NCBI RefSeq assembly: GCF_040958095.1
Contig: NC_091195.1
Location: 26,370,313-26,434,312 of the forward strand
DNA: 64,000 bases
Source of the DNA: Procambarus clarkii
Taxonomy: Eukaryota > Arthropoda > Malacostraca > Decapoda > Cambaridae
Direction: 5' to 3'
In this document: positions 1 through 9,299 of the stretch, one piece after another
Numbering within the stretch: the first letter of the stretch is position 1
Layout: the number at the start of each line of letters is the position of its first letter
The notes under the pieces: generated by a model
The model's database searches: none
Seen by the model: the letters and a program-made list of their open reading frames with translations, nothing else
Told to the model about the DNA's origin: nothing
Made by a program: the position numbers and the translations under genes

Positions 1-905
1 TCCCTTCTTCGGTGGGTCCTTCTTGTTGGCTTGGTTTACTCTCGGCTTGGTTTTCTAGTGGGGGTTGGGGGCCGTCGTCTTGCCACATACTGTCGCCTCT
101 TTTCGTGCGGCGCAGGCGGAGCCGCTTCAGCTTGCTTTCGGTCTTGGTGTTGCTTCTGCACCGTTAGTCAGCTGTCTTGTGCGTCATTTCACCTCCGGCC
201 TGTTCGTGCGCCGCTTGCACCATCCTGGTCTCTGGTCAGCGTGCTCTGTCTTCTCCTCGGTTGGTAGTGCCCCTTCGGTTCCGGTGTGTTTTTTCGTCGG
301 CTCTTTCCTTTGGGCCTTTGCCTCTGGGGGTCGGTTCGCTGTGTTTTCTTGCTCCTTCGGTTTTAGCGTTTTGGTTGTTTGATGGCAGCAGTCTCCATCT
401 TTTCTGGCGCGGGGTGGGGCTGCTGCATTCTGGAGGGGTCCAGGGTTTGTTGGTGCTTTGTTGGTCGGGCCGGGGGTGTGTCGTTTTTGTGTTCAGTGGC
501 GGCCCTCTGCTGTTGTTTGCGTGCCACGGCGTTTGGGTCCGGAGCGCGTTTTGCGTTGATCCGGTTCTGTTCTTCCCGGTTCGCGGGTGATGGTGTCCCG
601 GGTGGTCAGCCGTGTTCTTGTGGCTAAGCTGCCTGTGTTCTTCCCTCATGCCTGTGGCGTTCGTGGCTTCGCTGCTCTCGCTGCCGTCTGGGCGACGTGG
701 CCTTGCAGTCTTTCGGGCATGGATTTTTGGTGTTCGTGCAGGGGCCTTGCTGCTCGTGGTTCTCGTGTTGTTCCCGGGATTTTCGGGGCTGTGGCGCCTT
801 GGGTTGGCGTTTGCTGCCGGTTGTCTCGCCTCCTTGGGGGGTGCGTGGTGTCCGCCTCCCGGTTTTGTCCCTTTGACCTTCCTCTGTGGGTAGTTAGCTC
901 CGGGG
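1..905 (+). pseudogene. Decayed tyrosine-recombinase gene of a DIRS-like element, copy 1
   Basis: GC-rich sequence whose three + frames together show pieces of a tyrosine recombinase. These are AEPLQLAFGLGVASAP (about 117-165), a middle part (about 380-600), and a C-terminal part with FAALAAVWATW and DFWCSC (about 670-740). The same segments, in the same order, occur on the minus strand at 15.4-16.6 kb and 21.6-22.2 kb. In the family, HxxR and a W/H-to-Tyr spacing mark the catalytic C-terminus. Here the HxxR region reads HACGVRGFA, so spacing is disturbed. Many frameshifts separate the pieces and no single frame is intact. The 5' part lies beyond the window edge. Assignment to DIRS rather than another tyrosine-recombinase element is an inference, because no reverse transcriptase is seen nearby. 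Confidence 0.6.
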
Positions 906-1490
906 AGCCGACGGGGCTCCCCCCAGAAAACCAGCGTTGAATGTAATGAAACGCCATTTTCTGGGTGAGACCCGGAGGCTCCCCGGCAACCCTCCCTCCC
1001 TCCGGTCGGCGTTTTTCGCGTGTTTTGACATCCAGCCTCAGAACTGATGGGTGGATAGCCGGCGTGGGAGGTCTGGGGCTCCCCCTTCCCCCTCCCGGGG
1101 AGGGGGGAGCTGCGCAGACAGCGGCGCGGTGACGTATGACGTCATACTAGTTTCCGTGTTTTCTGTTGAAGAGTTCTATTCACTAGTTCGGCTTAGGTAG
1201 CAATTTTCACCAGAATAGGGGTTTGTTTTGGAATGCTTACCTTTCTGGATGCTTGACCCGGTCGATGGCAGACATAGAATGCTTCCAACCACACGGGGGT
1301 TTCTATAGGCCATTGCTCCCCTTGCCTCTCTGAGGGGGCCAGGTTCTGGCTCGTGGTCCCCGGTAGGCCCTAGAACTCCATACACATGACTGATGCCAAA
1401 GTCTGACATTAGCATATCAGCCGGTAAAGCTCCGGGGAGCCTCCGGGTCTCACCCAGAAAATGGCGTTTCATTACATTCAACGCTGGTTT
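905..1490. repeat. Non-coding end of DIRS-like element with inverted repeats
   Basis: About 50 bases at 936-985 (CGTTGAATGTAATGAAACGC, then CCATTTTCTGGGTGAGACCC) return as a near-perfect reverse complement at 1432-1484. They enclose about 450 bases with a G-run/C-run patch (1080-1110). The same block recurs at 14930-15360 and 20937-21480 (reversed), and its outer arm again at 22205-22410. Inverted terminal repeats are known for DIRS elements. No coding potential is seen. Confidence 0.6.
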
Positions 1491-2084
1491 TTTTCACAGT
1501 ACATTTTGGTAAATTAATTGTTTTCAGTATAGAAAATTGTAGAACATTAACATTGCTATAAAAAGAAAAAAAAACATGGTAAAGGTATTGTTACTTTAAT
1601 TTTTAAAATAATTAGTTGGCATTTATTTTAATTTTGGTAGAAATTTATCAATTGTTCCGACCCCTAATCCGTTGCATCCAACCACAGCAGGATTGTAAAA
1701 CATCCATTTCATCTCATCTTATGTTAGATGAATTGTGTTTGAGTGGAAGTCAACTGTTCAGCATGTCTAAATTGGAATGATTTCAATAGAAACATGCTGT
1801 AGATTTATTATTCTACCTGTCCTTCTAATAGCATGTCTCATCTTGATGTATACTTTACCTAAGGCCAAAAATTGTCGTACTAGAAAATGGCAGCGGCTCA
1901 CAAAATTGACGTACTGTCCGGTTTTCTGTTTTGGGTCCTCTGGCAGGTTAGGAGAGGGGGACTTTAGTATGACAGTTTCTCGACATTGGGAAACCTTATG
2001 AGGATGGGCTGTATTGTTAGGTACTTTTAATGCTTCAATGCTTTGCAATAATATTTTTCTGTGTACTGTATATTTTCCTTGCAG
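1491..2084 (+). other. Presumed PLC intron, AT-rich, no gene seen
   Basis: AT-rich sequence upstream of the first recognised PLC exon. I found no exon that would encode the preceding X-domain segment, so the upstream exon lies outside the window. A pyrimidine-rich tract and CTTGCAG at 2069-2084 form the splice acceptor of the next exon. Confidence 0.5.
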
Positions 2085-2191
2085 GTACTTTTAACAGGGT
2101 GCCGCTGTGTTGAGCTTGATTGTTGGGATGGTGATGACGGCACTCCAATGATATACCACGGTCACACTTTCACAACAAAAATCCCCTTCAG
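2085..2191 (+). CDS. Phosphoinositide phospholipase C, X-domain exon (1 of 2 seen)
   Basis: A 107-base internal exon bounded by TTTTCCTTGCAG and AG/GTAAGA, so both splice sites are canonical. Translation in phase begins [20 protein letters not shown] and continues through [14 protein letters not shown], ending two bases into an Arg codon. This is the core of the PLC X domain, part of the TIM-barrel that hydrolyses PtdIns(4,5)P2 to diacylglycerol and IP3. In the family, the E and D of the ELDCWDG motif bind Ca2+ and the His of YHG is catalytic; all are present. The next X-domain segment is found 20.5 kb downstream in matching phase. Isoform is less sure: the companion exon favours PLC-epsilon over beta, gamma, delta or eta. 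Expression cannot be judged. Confidence 0.93.
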
Positions 2192-2267
2192 GTAAGACAT
2201 TTAAAATTGAGACATGCAACCTCCTTTTACTCAGGGTTTTAATTATTTTTGCATATAGTATATAAGA

Positions 2268-2417
2268 CTGAACCTTGTACAAGGAATACACCTTGCTGAA
2301 CCTTGTACTAGGAATACACCTTGCTGAACCTTGCACTGGGAATACACCTTGCTGAACCTTGCACTGGGAATACACCTTGCTGAACCTTGCACTGGGAATA
2401 CACCTTGCTGAACCTTG
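2268..2417. repeat. 28-bp minisatellite, left segment
   Basis: About five copies of a 28-base unit containing GCACTGGGAATACACCTTGC, with a GTACTAGG variant. The array is cut by an LTR at 2418 and resumes at 3650. The short open frames across it in several phases are repeat artefacts. Confidence 0.95.
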
Positions 2418-3649
2418 TGTAACACGGGTTTGGGGCCCTCTCTCTTTACTTCTCTACCTTCTACTCCCTCTACCCGTATTCTTACTTTTTATTCTCTACC
2501 AAGGGACTCCAAAACTTTTACCAAAGCCAACTCCACGCCACGTGGTCCTAAGACGATTGACCGACTTAGGATTCTACACCCAGTATGACGTGACCTAAGC
2601 TCTGAGCAAAACCCTAGAGTCGCCTCTACGCTGCCACCACCAGACCAGTAAAAAGAAGAGCAATGATCGAGGTCTGGATCGATCACGCTAATTAATCAAC
2701 CTAGGGGCTTGATCCCCACTATATACGATGACCTTGAGTGTGGAATTAATTACACGGGAATGATTCGATGTTAGAATCGGCGCCCAATCCAACTCTGCCT
2801 CGTGTGGACCACGTGACCAGGACAAGTATACACATAACCAAATGGAAACAATAAAATGCAAATTAATAACAAATTTAATTTATTAAAAGAAAACTAAAAC
2901 AAAATCTAAATATGTTCACTCCCTATCACTTTAACACTCCCTACTTGACCTGAATGGCAAATGAGAAGACTATCCCTATAATTAGCAATAGCAACTATAC
3001 CTTGGGCGACCAGCTCTAGCTGTTGTGCTGGTCTTGGGGAGAGGTAAGATGGTTGACCTCTCCCAGCTGCTCCCGTATTCACACTGATCTGTCCTCGTCT
3101 GATCTCGCCCAGACTAGAACATTGTATTGTTCCGCATCGCTTACCCAGTTACTTTAGCAAGGTTAAGTTATAACAATTATCCTCTGTTTATACTGAATTG
3201 ATCCAGACTGGTTGAATTATTTTACTTTAATTAGATTACACAAACATCTAACGGCAAAGCTGTTCCCGATCACAAAAATGGTTATTAAAACTTTGAGAAA
3301 TATTAGACATGTCAACCCTGCTGACCTATGACCGCCGGTCACTCCGCCTTAAAAGTTAGATCTGATTCGTGACGTCACTGATGGTGACTTAAACTCAATA
3401 ATTAGAATACTCTTGATATTGTATCCAGTACTATTATACAATACAATTTTAATGCAAAATGAATAAAGGCTAATTTCTCTAAATTACTGAATACTATAGG
3501 ATGATTCATTATACGCAGCTATGAACAAAGCGTCGGTTATTTCCACCGCGAATCCCCCTGGGGGTCAGGTCACCATGCGGCTCAGCTTCCCATTCTCTTT
3601 TGTCGATAAACCACTCTGGATAATTCTTACAACAGCCTAGTTTGTTACA
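2418..3649. mobile_element. Solo LTR, 1232 bp, in the 28-bp minisatellite
   Basis: It starts TGTAACACGGG and ends TTTGTTACA, so the ends are TG...CA and form a 7-bp inverted repeat. It is flanked on both sides by the direct repeat CTTG (2414-2417 and 3650-3653) and interrupts a minisatellite that is the same on both sides. These are the marks of an LTR insertion that recombined to a single LTR. No coding frame of note. The superfamily is unknown; a 4-bp duplication is compatible with some Ty3/gypsy groups. Confidence 0.8.
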
Positions 3650-4417
3650 CTTGCACTGGGAATACACCTTGCTGAACCTTGTACTAGGAATACACCTTGC
3701 TGAACCTTGCACTGGGAATACACCTTGCTGAACCTTGTACTAGGAATACACCTTGCTGAACCTTGCACTGGGAATACACCTTGCTGAACCTTGCACTGGG
3801 AATACACCTTGCTGAACCTTGCACTGGGAATACACCTTGCTGAACCTTGCACTGGGAATACACCTTGCTGAACCTTGCACTGGGAATACACCTTGCTGAA
3901 CCTTGCACTGGGAATACACCTTGCTGAACCTTGTACTAGGAATACACCTTGCTGAACCTTGTACTAGGAATACACCTTGCTGAACCTTGCACTGGGAATA
4001 CACCTTGCTGAACCTTGCACTGGGAATACACCTTGCTGAACCTTGCACTGGGAATACACCTTGCTGAACCTTGCACTGGGAATACACCTTGCTGAACCTT
4101 GTACTAGGAATACACCTTGCTGAACCTTGCACTGGGAATACACCTTGCTGAACCTTGCACTGGGAATACACCTTGCTGACCCTTGCACTGGGAATACACC
4201 TTGCTGAACCTTGCACTGGGAATACACCTTGCTGAATCTTGCACTGGGAATACACCTTGCTGAACCTTGTACTAGGAATACACCTTGCTGAACCTTGTAC
4301 TAGGAATACACCTTGCTGAACCTTGTACTAGGAATACACCTTGCTGAACCTTGCACTGGGAATACACCTTGCTGAACCTTGCACTGGGAATACACCTTGC
4401 TGAACCTTGCACTGCAA
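3650..4417. repeat. 28-bp minisatellite, middle segment
   Basis: About 27 tandem copies of the same unit as at 2268. Two main variants, TGCACTGGG and TGTACTAGG, alternate irregularly, and single units carry GACCC or GAATC changes. The array ends inside a unit where a LINE has inserted. Confidence 0.95.
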
Positions 4418-5660
4418 GGTAGACAGTATGGTTTTCGATCTGGAAGATCCTGTGTATCGAATTTACTCAGTTTCTATGATCGAGCCACAGAGATATTACA
4501 GGAAAGAGATGGTTGGGTTGACTGCATCTATCTGGACCTAAAAAAGGCTTTCGACAGAGTTCCACATAAGAGGTTGTTCTGGAAACTGGAAAATATTGGA
4601 GGGGTGACAGGTAAGCTTCTATCATGGATGAAAAATTTTCTGACTGATAGAAAAATGAGGGCAGTAATCAGAGGCAATGTATCAGAATGGAGAAATGTCA
4701 CAAGTGGAGTACCACAGGGTTCAGTTCTTGCACCAGTGATGTTTATTGTGTACATAAATGATCTACCAGTTGGTATACAGAATTATATGAACATGTTTGC
4801 TGATGATGCTAAGATAATAGGAAGGATAAGAAATTTAGATGACTGTCATGCCCTTCAAGAAGACCTGGACAAAATAAGTATATGGAGCACCACTTGGCAA
4901 ATGGAATTTAATGTTAATAAATGTCATGTTATGGAATGTGGAATAGGAGAACATAGACCCCACACAACCTATATATTATGTGAGAAATCTTTAAAGAATT
5001 CTGATAAAGAAAGAGATCTAGGGGTGGTTCTAGATAGAAAACTATCACCTGAGGACCACATAAAGAATATTGTGCAAGGAGCCTATGCTATGCTTTCTAA
5101 CTTCAGAATTGCATTTAAATACATGGATGGCGATATACTAAAGAAATTGTTCATGACTTTTGTTAGGCCAAAGCTAGAATATGCAGCTGTTGTGTGGTGC
5201 CCATATCTTAAGAAGCACATCAACAAACTGGAAAAGGTGCAAAGACATGCTACTAAGTGGCTCCCAGAACTGAAGGGCAAGAGCTACGAGGAGAGGTTAG
5301 AGGCATTAAATATGCCAAAACTAGAAGACAGAAGAAAAAGAGGTGATATGATCACTACATACAAAATAGTTACAGGAATTGATAAAATCGACAGGGAAGA
5401 CTTCCTGAGACCTGGAATTTCAAGAACAAGAGGTCATAGATTTAAACTAGCTAAACACAGATGCCGAAGAAATATAAGAAAATTCACCTTCGCAAATAGA
5501 GTGGTAGACGGTTGGAACAAGTTAAGTGAGAAGGTGGTGGAGGCCAAGACCGTCAGTAGTTTCAAAGCGTTATATGACAAAGAGTGCTGGGAAGACGGGA
5601 CACCACGAGCGTAGCTCTCATCCTGTAACTACACTTAGGTAATTACACTTAGGTAATTAC
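4418..5660 (+). mobile_element. 5'-truncated non-LTR retrotransposon, family A
   Basis: An uninterrupted frame to the stop at 5614 encodes the reverse transcriptase from its middle motifs onward: [44 protein letters not shown], the catalytic FADDAK box, then the thumb and a C-terminal region with RPKLEYAAVVWCPY. Endonuclease and early RT motifs are missing, a typical 5' truncation. The non-coding end is two copies of ACACTTAGGTAATT. The insertion splits the 28-bp minisatellite, and up to four bases (ACTG) may be duplicated at the junctions. The open frame starts upstream in minisatellite DNA (ATG at 4379), an accidental fusion. A second copy at 14045-14578 is about 99% identical by eye, so the family moved recently. 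Confidence 0.9.
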
Positions 5661-5950
5661 TGGGAATACACCTTGCTGACCCTTGCACTGGGAATACACC
5701 TTGCTGACCCTTGCACTGGGAATACACCTTGCTGACCCTTGCACTGGGAATACACCTTGCTGACCCTTGCACTGGGAATACACCTTGCTGACCCTTGCAC
5801 TGGGAATACACCTTGCTCAACCTTGCACTGGGAATACACCTTGCTGACCCTTGCACTGGGAATACATCTTGCTGACCCTTGCACTGGGAATACACCTTGC
5901 TGAACCTTGCACTGAGAATACACCTTGCTCAAACTTGCACTGGGAATTTT
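5661..5950. repeat. 28-bp minisatellite, right segment
   Basis: About ten copies of the unit, now mainly the TGACCCTTGC variant, which is rare left of the LINE. The variant make-up therefore changes across the insertion. Confidence 0.93.
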
Positions 5951-6339
5951 AAGACTATAGAGATAAATCCCTGCATGATTTCATTAGCTATTATTTGCAA
6001 CAGCCTTTTCCAAATATAAATGCCTTTACCTTACTGTCTGAGGTACAACCTTTGTATAAGGTTTGTCCTGGAACAATCAGATATAACACGGTCTTATTGT
6101 CCTCTGCGTAGTCTTACTAATATAAGAGTCTTACATTAGTAAGTCTTACTTACTAATCCTCAAATTATGCTACAATGTACCTGTTGATAACCCTTAAATT
6201 TACTTTAACACTTTCGCTCGGCGACAACTCAGCATTCAGTCCTCCGTTAAATAAAGGGAAGTCCGGTAAGGACTCAGCATTGAGTCCTCGGCAGTAATTG
6301 GCAGGCAGCAAATTGGCAGCGGCTTTGGGAGGGGCGTGC
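5951..6339. other. Intergenic or intronic sequence, nothing identified
   Basis: AT-rich sequence with a short direct repeat of the CTCAGCATT(C/G)AGTCCTC type around 6229-6281. No gene seen. Confidence 0.5.
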
Positions 6340-7620
6340 TGCGGTTTTGGACATTATATGCATATACTCCTGTAGGGAATTTCTTTGCGAATACATTGAT
6401 ACCCAATGAAAGACCTAGGATCAGAATTGAGGTAACAAAATTGAAAAGAGTATACCCATTTTATTGCTCTATTAGCGCTCACTGGGGGTAACGCTCCGTC
6501 ACTTTCTCTGTTTGCTGTGGGTGGTACGCCGGGCTTTTGGACTTTATATTTGCATATACTCCTGCAGGGAATTCTATTGCAAACATAATGATACCAAAAT
6601 GAAAGACCTAGGACAAGAATTGAGATGTCCAAAGTGTAGAGAGAGTACGCATTTTATTGCTCTTGTGCGCTCCTAGGTAACACGCTCTCAGTTTCTTGCT
6701 GGGCTTGGGGGCTTTATATGCATTTAGTCCTGTAGAGAATTTCATTACAAATACATTGATACCAAAATTAAAAACCTAGAACCAGAATTGAGGTAACAAA
6801 GTTGAAAAAAGCATACTTATTTTATTGCTCTTTATTAACGCTCACAGGGGTAGCATTCTGTCACTTTTTGTTTGCTGTGGGTGATATGCTGGGCTTTTGG
6901 ACTTTATATTTACATATACTCTAGTAGGGAATTCTGTTTCAAACACAATGATACCAAAATGAAAGTCCTAGGATGGGCAGTGAGATGTCCAAAGTGAAGG
7001 GAGTGAAATGAAGAGAGTGTGAAGTGAAGAGAGAGCTCTTGCGTGTTCCCGGGTAAGACGCTCTCACTTTCTCGCCGGGATTTTGGGCATTATATTTATT
7101 TAGTCCTGTAGAGAATTCTATTGCGAACACATTGATATCAAATTGAAAAACCTAGGAACGAGAATTGAGATGACAAAGTTGAAAAAAGTATTCACTTTTC
7201 AGAATTACCACGCCCTCTAATGTAATGAGAGGTACCTTGGGGTGGCGCAGCGCTCTCTTTCTTGTAACTGTGGCCTGCTTTCATCACATTGGTGGGTGGA
7301 GCGTGCTGCTGTATTTTGACATTATATGCATATACTGTACTCCTGTTACGAATTCTATTGCGAACACACTGATAACAAAATGAAAGACCTAGAACGAGAA
7401 TTGAGGTGACAAAACCGAAAAATGTAAATATTTTATTGCTCTTTCGCGCTCCCGGGTAGTCCTGTAAACAATTCTATCAGGCATTTAGTCCTGTAGACAA
7501 TTCTATTGCAAACACACTGATACCAAATTGAAAAACCAAGGACGAGCATTGAGGTAACAAAGTTGAAAAGAGTATACACTTTTCAGATTTACCGTGCGCT
7601 CCCGCGGAATGCCCATACCC
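6340..7620. repeat. Degenerate ~185-bp tandem repeat
   Basis: A block with TTATATGCATATACTCCTGT, then GAATTCTATTGC, GATACCAAAATGAAAGACC and a GC-rich segment with CGCTC recurs about every 170-200 bases. Starts lie near 6350, 6540, 6710, 6895, 7085, 7315 and 7480. Copies differ by substitutions and indels, suggesting an old satellite. Short open frames here are not credible genes. Confidence 0.75.
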
Positions 7621-7624
7621 ACCC

Positions 7625-7920
7625 GGGGTAGTGCGGTGTCAAATAATAATGTCAAATTTTTATACAATGAATTTTTTATACTTAATTACAATGTATTTTG
7701 TATACTTTCTTACAATGTATTTTTTATACATTCTTATAATGTACCTGTAAACATTTCTTCAATTTTGCTAGAAATTACCTACTTAAAATTATCTGTTAGA
7801 TCAAAGACCTGCCCGAAACACTATGGATGCCAGTGGCTTTGCAAAAATGTAAAACATCAATGCTATGTACTCTCATAAACCGAATGTACCATCTTGTATA
7901 TAAATAAACAACCCGTTCTC
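7625..7920 (+). repeat. 3' end of LINE family C
   Basis: Contains short tandem copies of TTTTATAC...ACAATGTATT, then GACCTGCCCGAAACACTATG, GTGGCTTTGC, CCAATGTACC-like sequence and CTTGTATATAAATAAAC. The same tail ends the LINE at 9300-12245 and recurs at 22411-22640, and in antisense at 9800-9990, 23175-23245 and 61280-61450. Confidence 0.7.
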
Positions 7921-8326
7921 GCACTTTCTTTTAGTCAATATTGACTTATTAAATACGTGCATATGTGACATACTAAACATACTAGTTTATTTTGAAAATC
8001 TTCATAGAAAACACCGACCTTACCTAACCTTCTTAGTATGTTAAGATAAGCATCTTATTGCTTCGTAATTACAATTATTACTTAACCTATTATAGGTATA
8101 GGTTATATATACCTATATATACCTATATATACCTATTATAGGTATAGGTTAAGTAATAATTGTAATTACGAAGTAATAAGATGCTTATCTTAACATACTA
8201 AGAAGGTTAGGTAAGGTCGGTGTTTTCTATGAAGCTTTTCAAGGTAAACTAGTATGTTTACTATGTCACATATGCACGTATTTAATAAGTCAATATTGAC
8301 TGTAAGAAAGTGCGAGAACGTGTTGA
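7908..8326. mobile_element. ~420-bp palindromic (fold-back) element, copy 1
   Basis: The left half, from AACCCGTTCTCGCACTTTCT, is repeated in reverse complement in the right half, ending AGAAAGTGCGAGAACGTGTT. The arms share AAAACACCGACCTTACCTAA and GATAAGCATCTTATTGCTTC. The centre is a run of ACCTATATAT repeats. Non-coding. A second copy lies at 58027-58404, so this is a mobile fold-back or MITE family. The transposase source is unknown. Confidence 0.85.
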
Positions 8327-8930
8327 AATAAATAATAAAAACTACAATATAAATTGACAAAGGTGTTTTGAGTGGTGAAGATATGTCTTAAGTACTAATA
8401 TTGGGAATGTGGGAAGCACAAGCTTAAGTGTGAGTGTGAAGCATAAGGCAGGAAACTATGGGGAGGAAATTAGCTACTTTTTGGTTTTACTTTGGAATAA
8501 GGCATAGGTTGGACAATTTTTAATTCATCAGAGAGGGAGTTCCATAGTCTGGGTCCTTTTATTTGCATGGAGTGTTTGCACATACTGTCTCCACTCGATC
8601 ATCCGGACTATATGGGAAGGACCCCCAGCCGGATTATCACATTTTTTGGATAATGGCACTTTTTCACCTACGAGTCCAAAAGTGACCATTTCCAACTATT
8701 TTTATACTACAAACAACATAATTTGAATTGCTTTGCCACATATAATTATTAAATATTCAACTAGAAACCTCAACTTACCTTGTTGGTGTTCGTCTTCTTG
8801 AGTGATGCCACACATCTTGAAGTTGAGAATTCTTAACAATTTACGTAACCTATGCTAACACAACACTAAAATTAACATTTAAAATTACTGTACAGTTCAT
8901 TAAGCAAAGTTAGTTTTGACTGCCAGCTGC
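8327..8930. other. AT-rich sequence with possible DNA-transposon end
   Basis: No gene. At 8595-8665 ATCCGGACTATATGGG and CCGGATTATCACATTTTTTG resemble ends of pogo/Tigger-type elements. Similar TATCCGG motifs recur at 12640-12745. Weak. Confidence 0.3.
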
Positions 8931-8934
8931 TGAA

Positions 8935-9160
8935 GCCTCACTGATTAAAGGCATTTGGGTTGCCTGTGACGCCTCACTTGTTAAAGGCACTTGGCCTGCC
9001 TGTGACGCCTCACTTGTTAAAGGCACTTGGCCTGCCTGTGACGCCTCACTTGTTAAAGGCGCTTGCTTGTGCCTCACTTGTTGAAGGCGCTTGACTTGCC
9101 TGTGAAGCCTCACTTGTTGAAGGCATTTGGCTGCCTGTGACGCCTCACTGGTTGAACAAC
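8935..9160. repeat. 36-bp minisatellite
   Basis: About six copies of a 36-base unit containing GCCTCACTTGTTAAAGGCAC, with some shortened copies. The unit is a multiple of three, so a short minus-strand frame stays open (EASQAGQVPLTS repeats). I see no evidence that it is a gene. Confidence 0.85.
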
Positions 9161-9299
9161 ACGTAACTTGTCTTTAATTGCTACGACAACCTTCTTCCTC
9201 TTAACACCTCCAGAACGATTGATGCTGCTACCAGACACAGTCTTGGCCAAAAATGTTTAAAGATACTATGAAAATAAAGTTGATTAAAAATTGCTCTCA

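Noticed and set aside
1777..2001. 74-residue frame upstream of the PLC exon
   Set aside because: No similarity to the PLC segment expected there, no splice donor in phase, and an intronic AT-rich setting.
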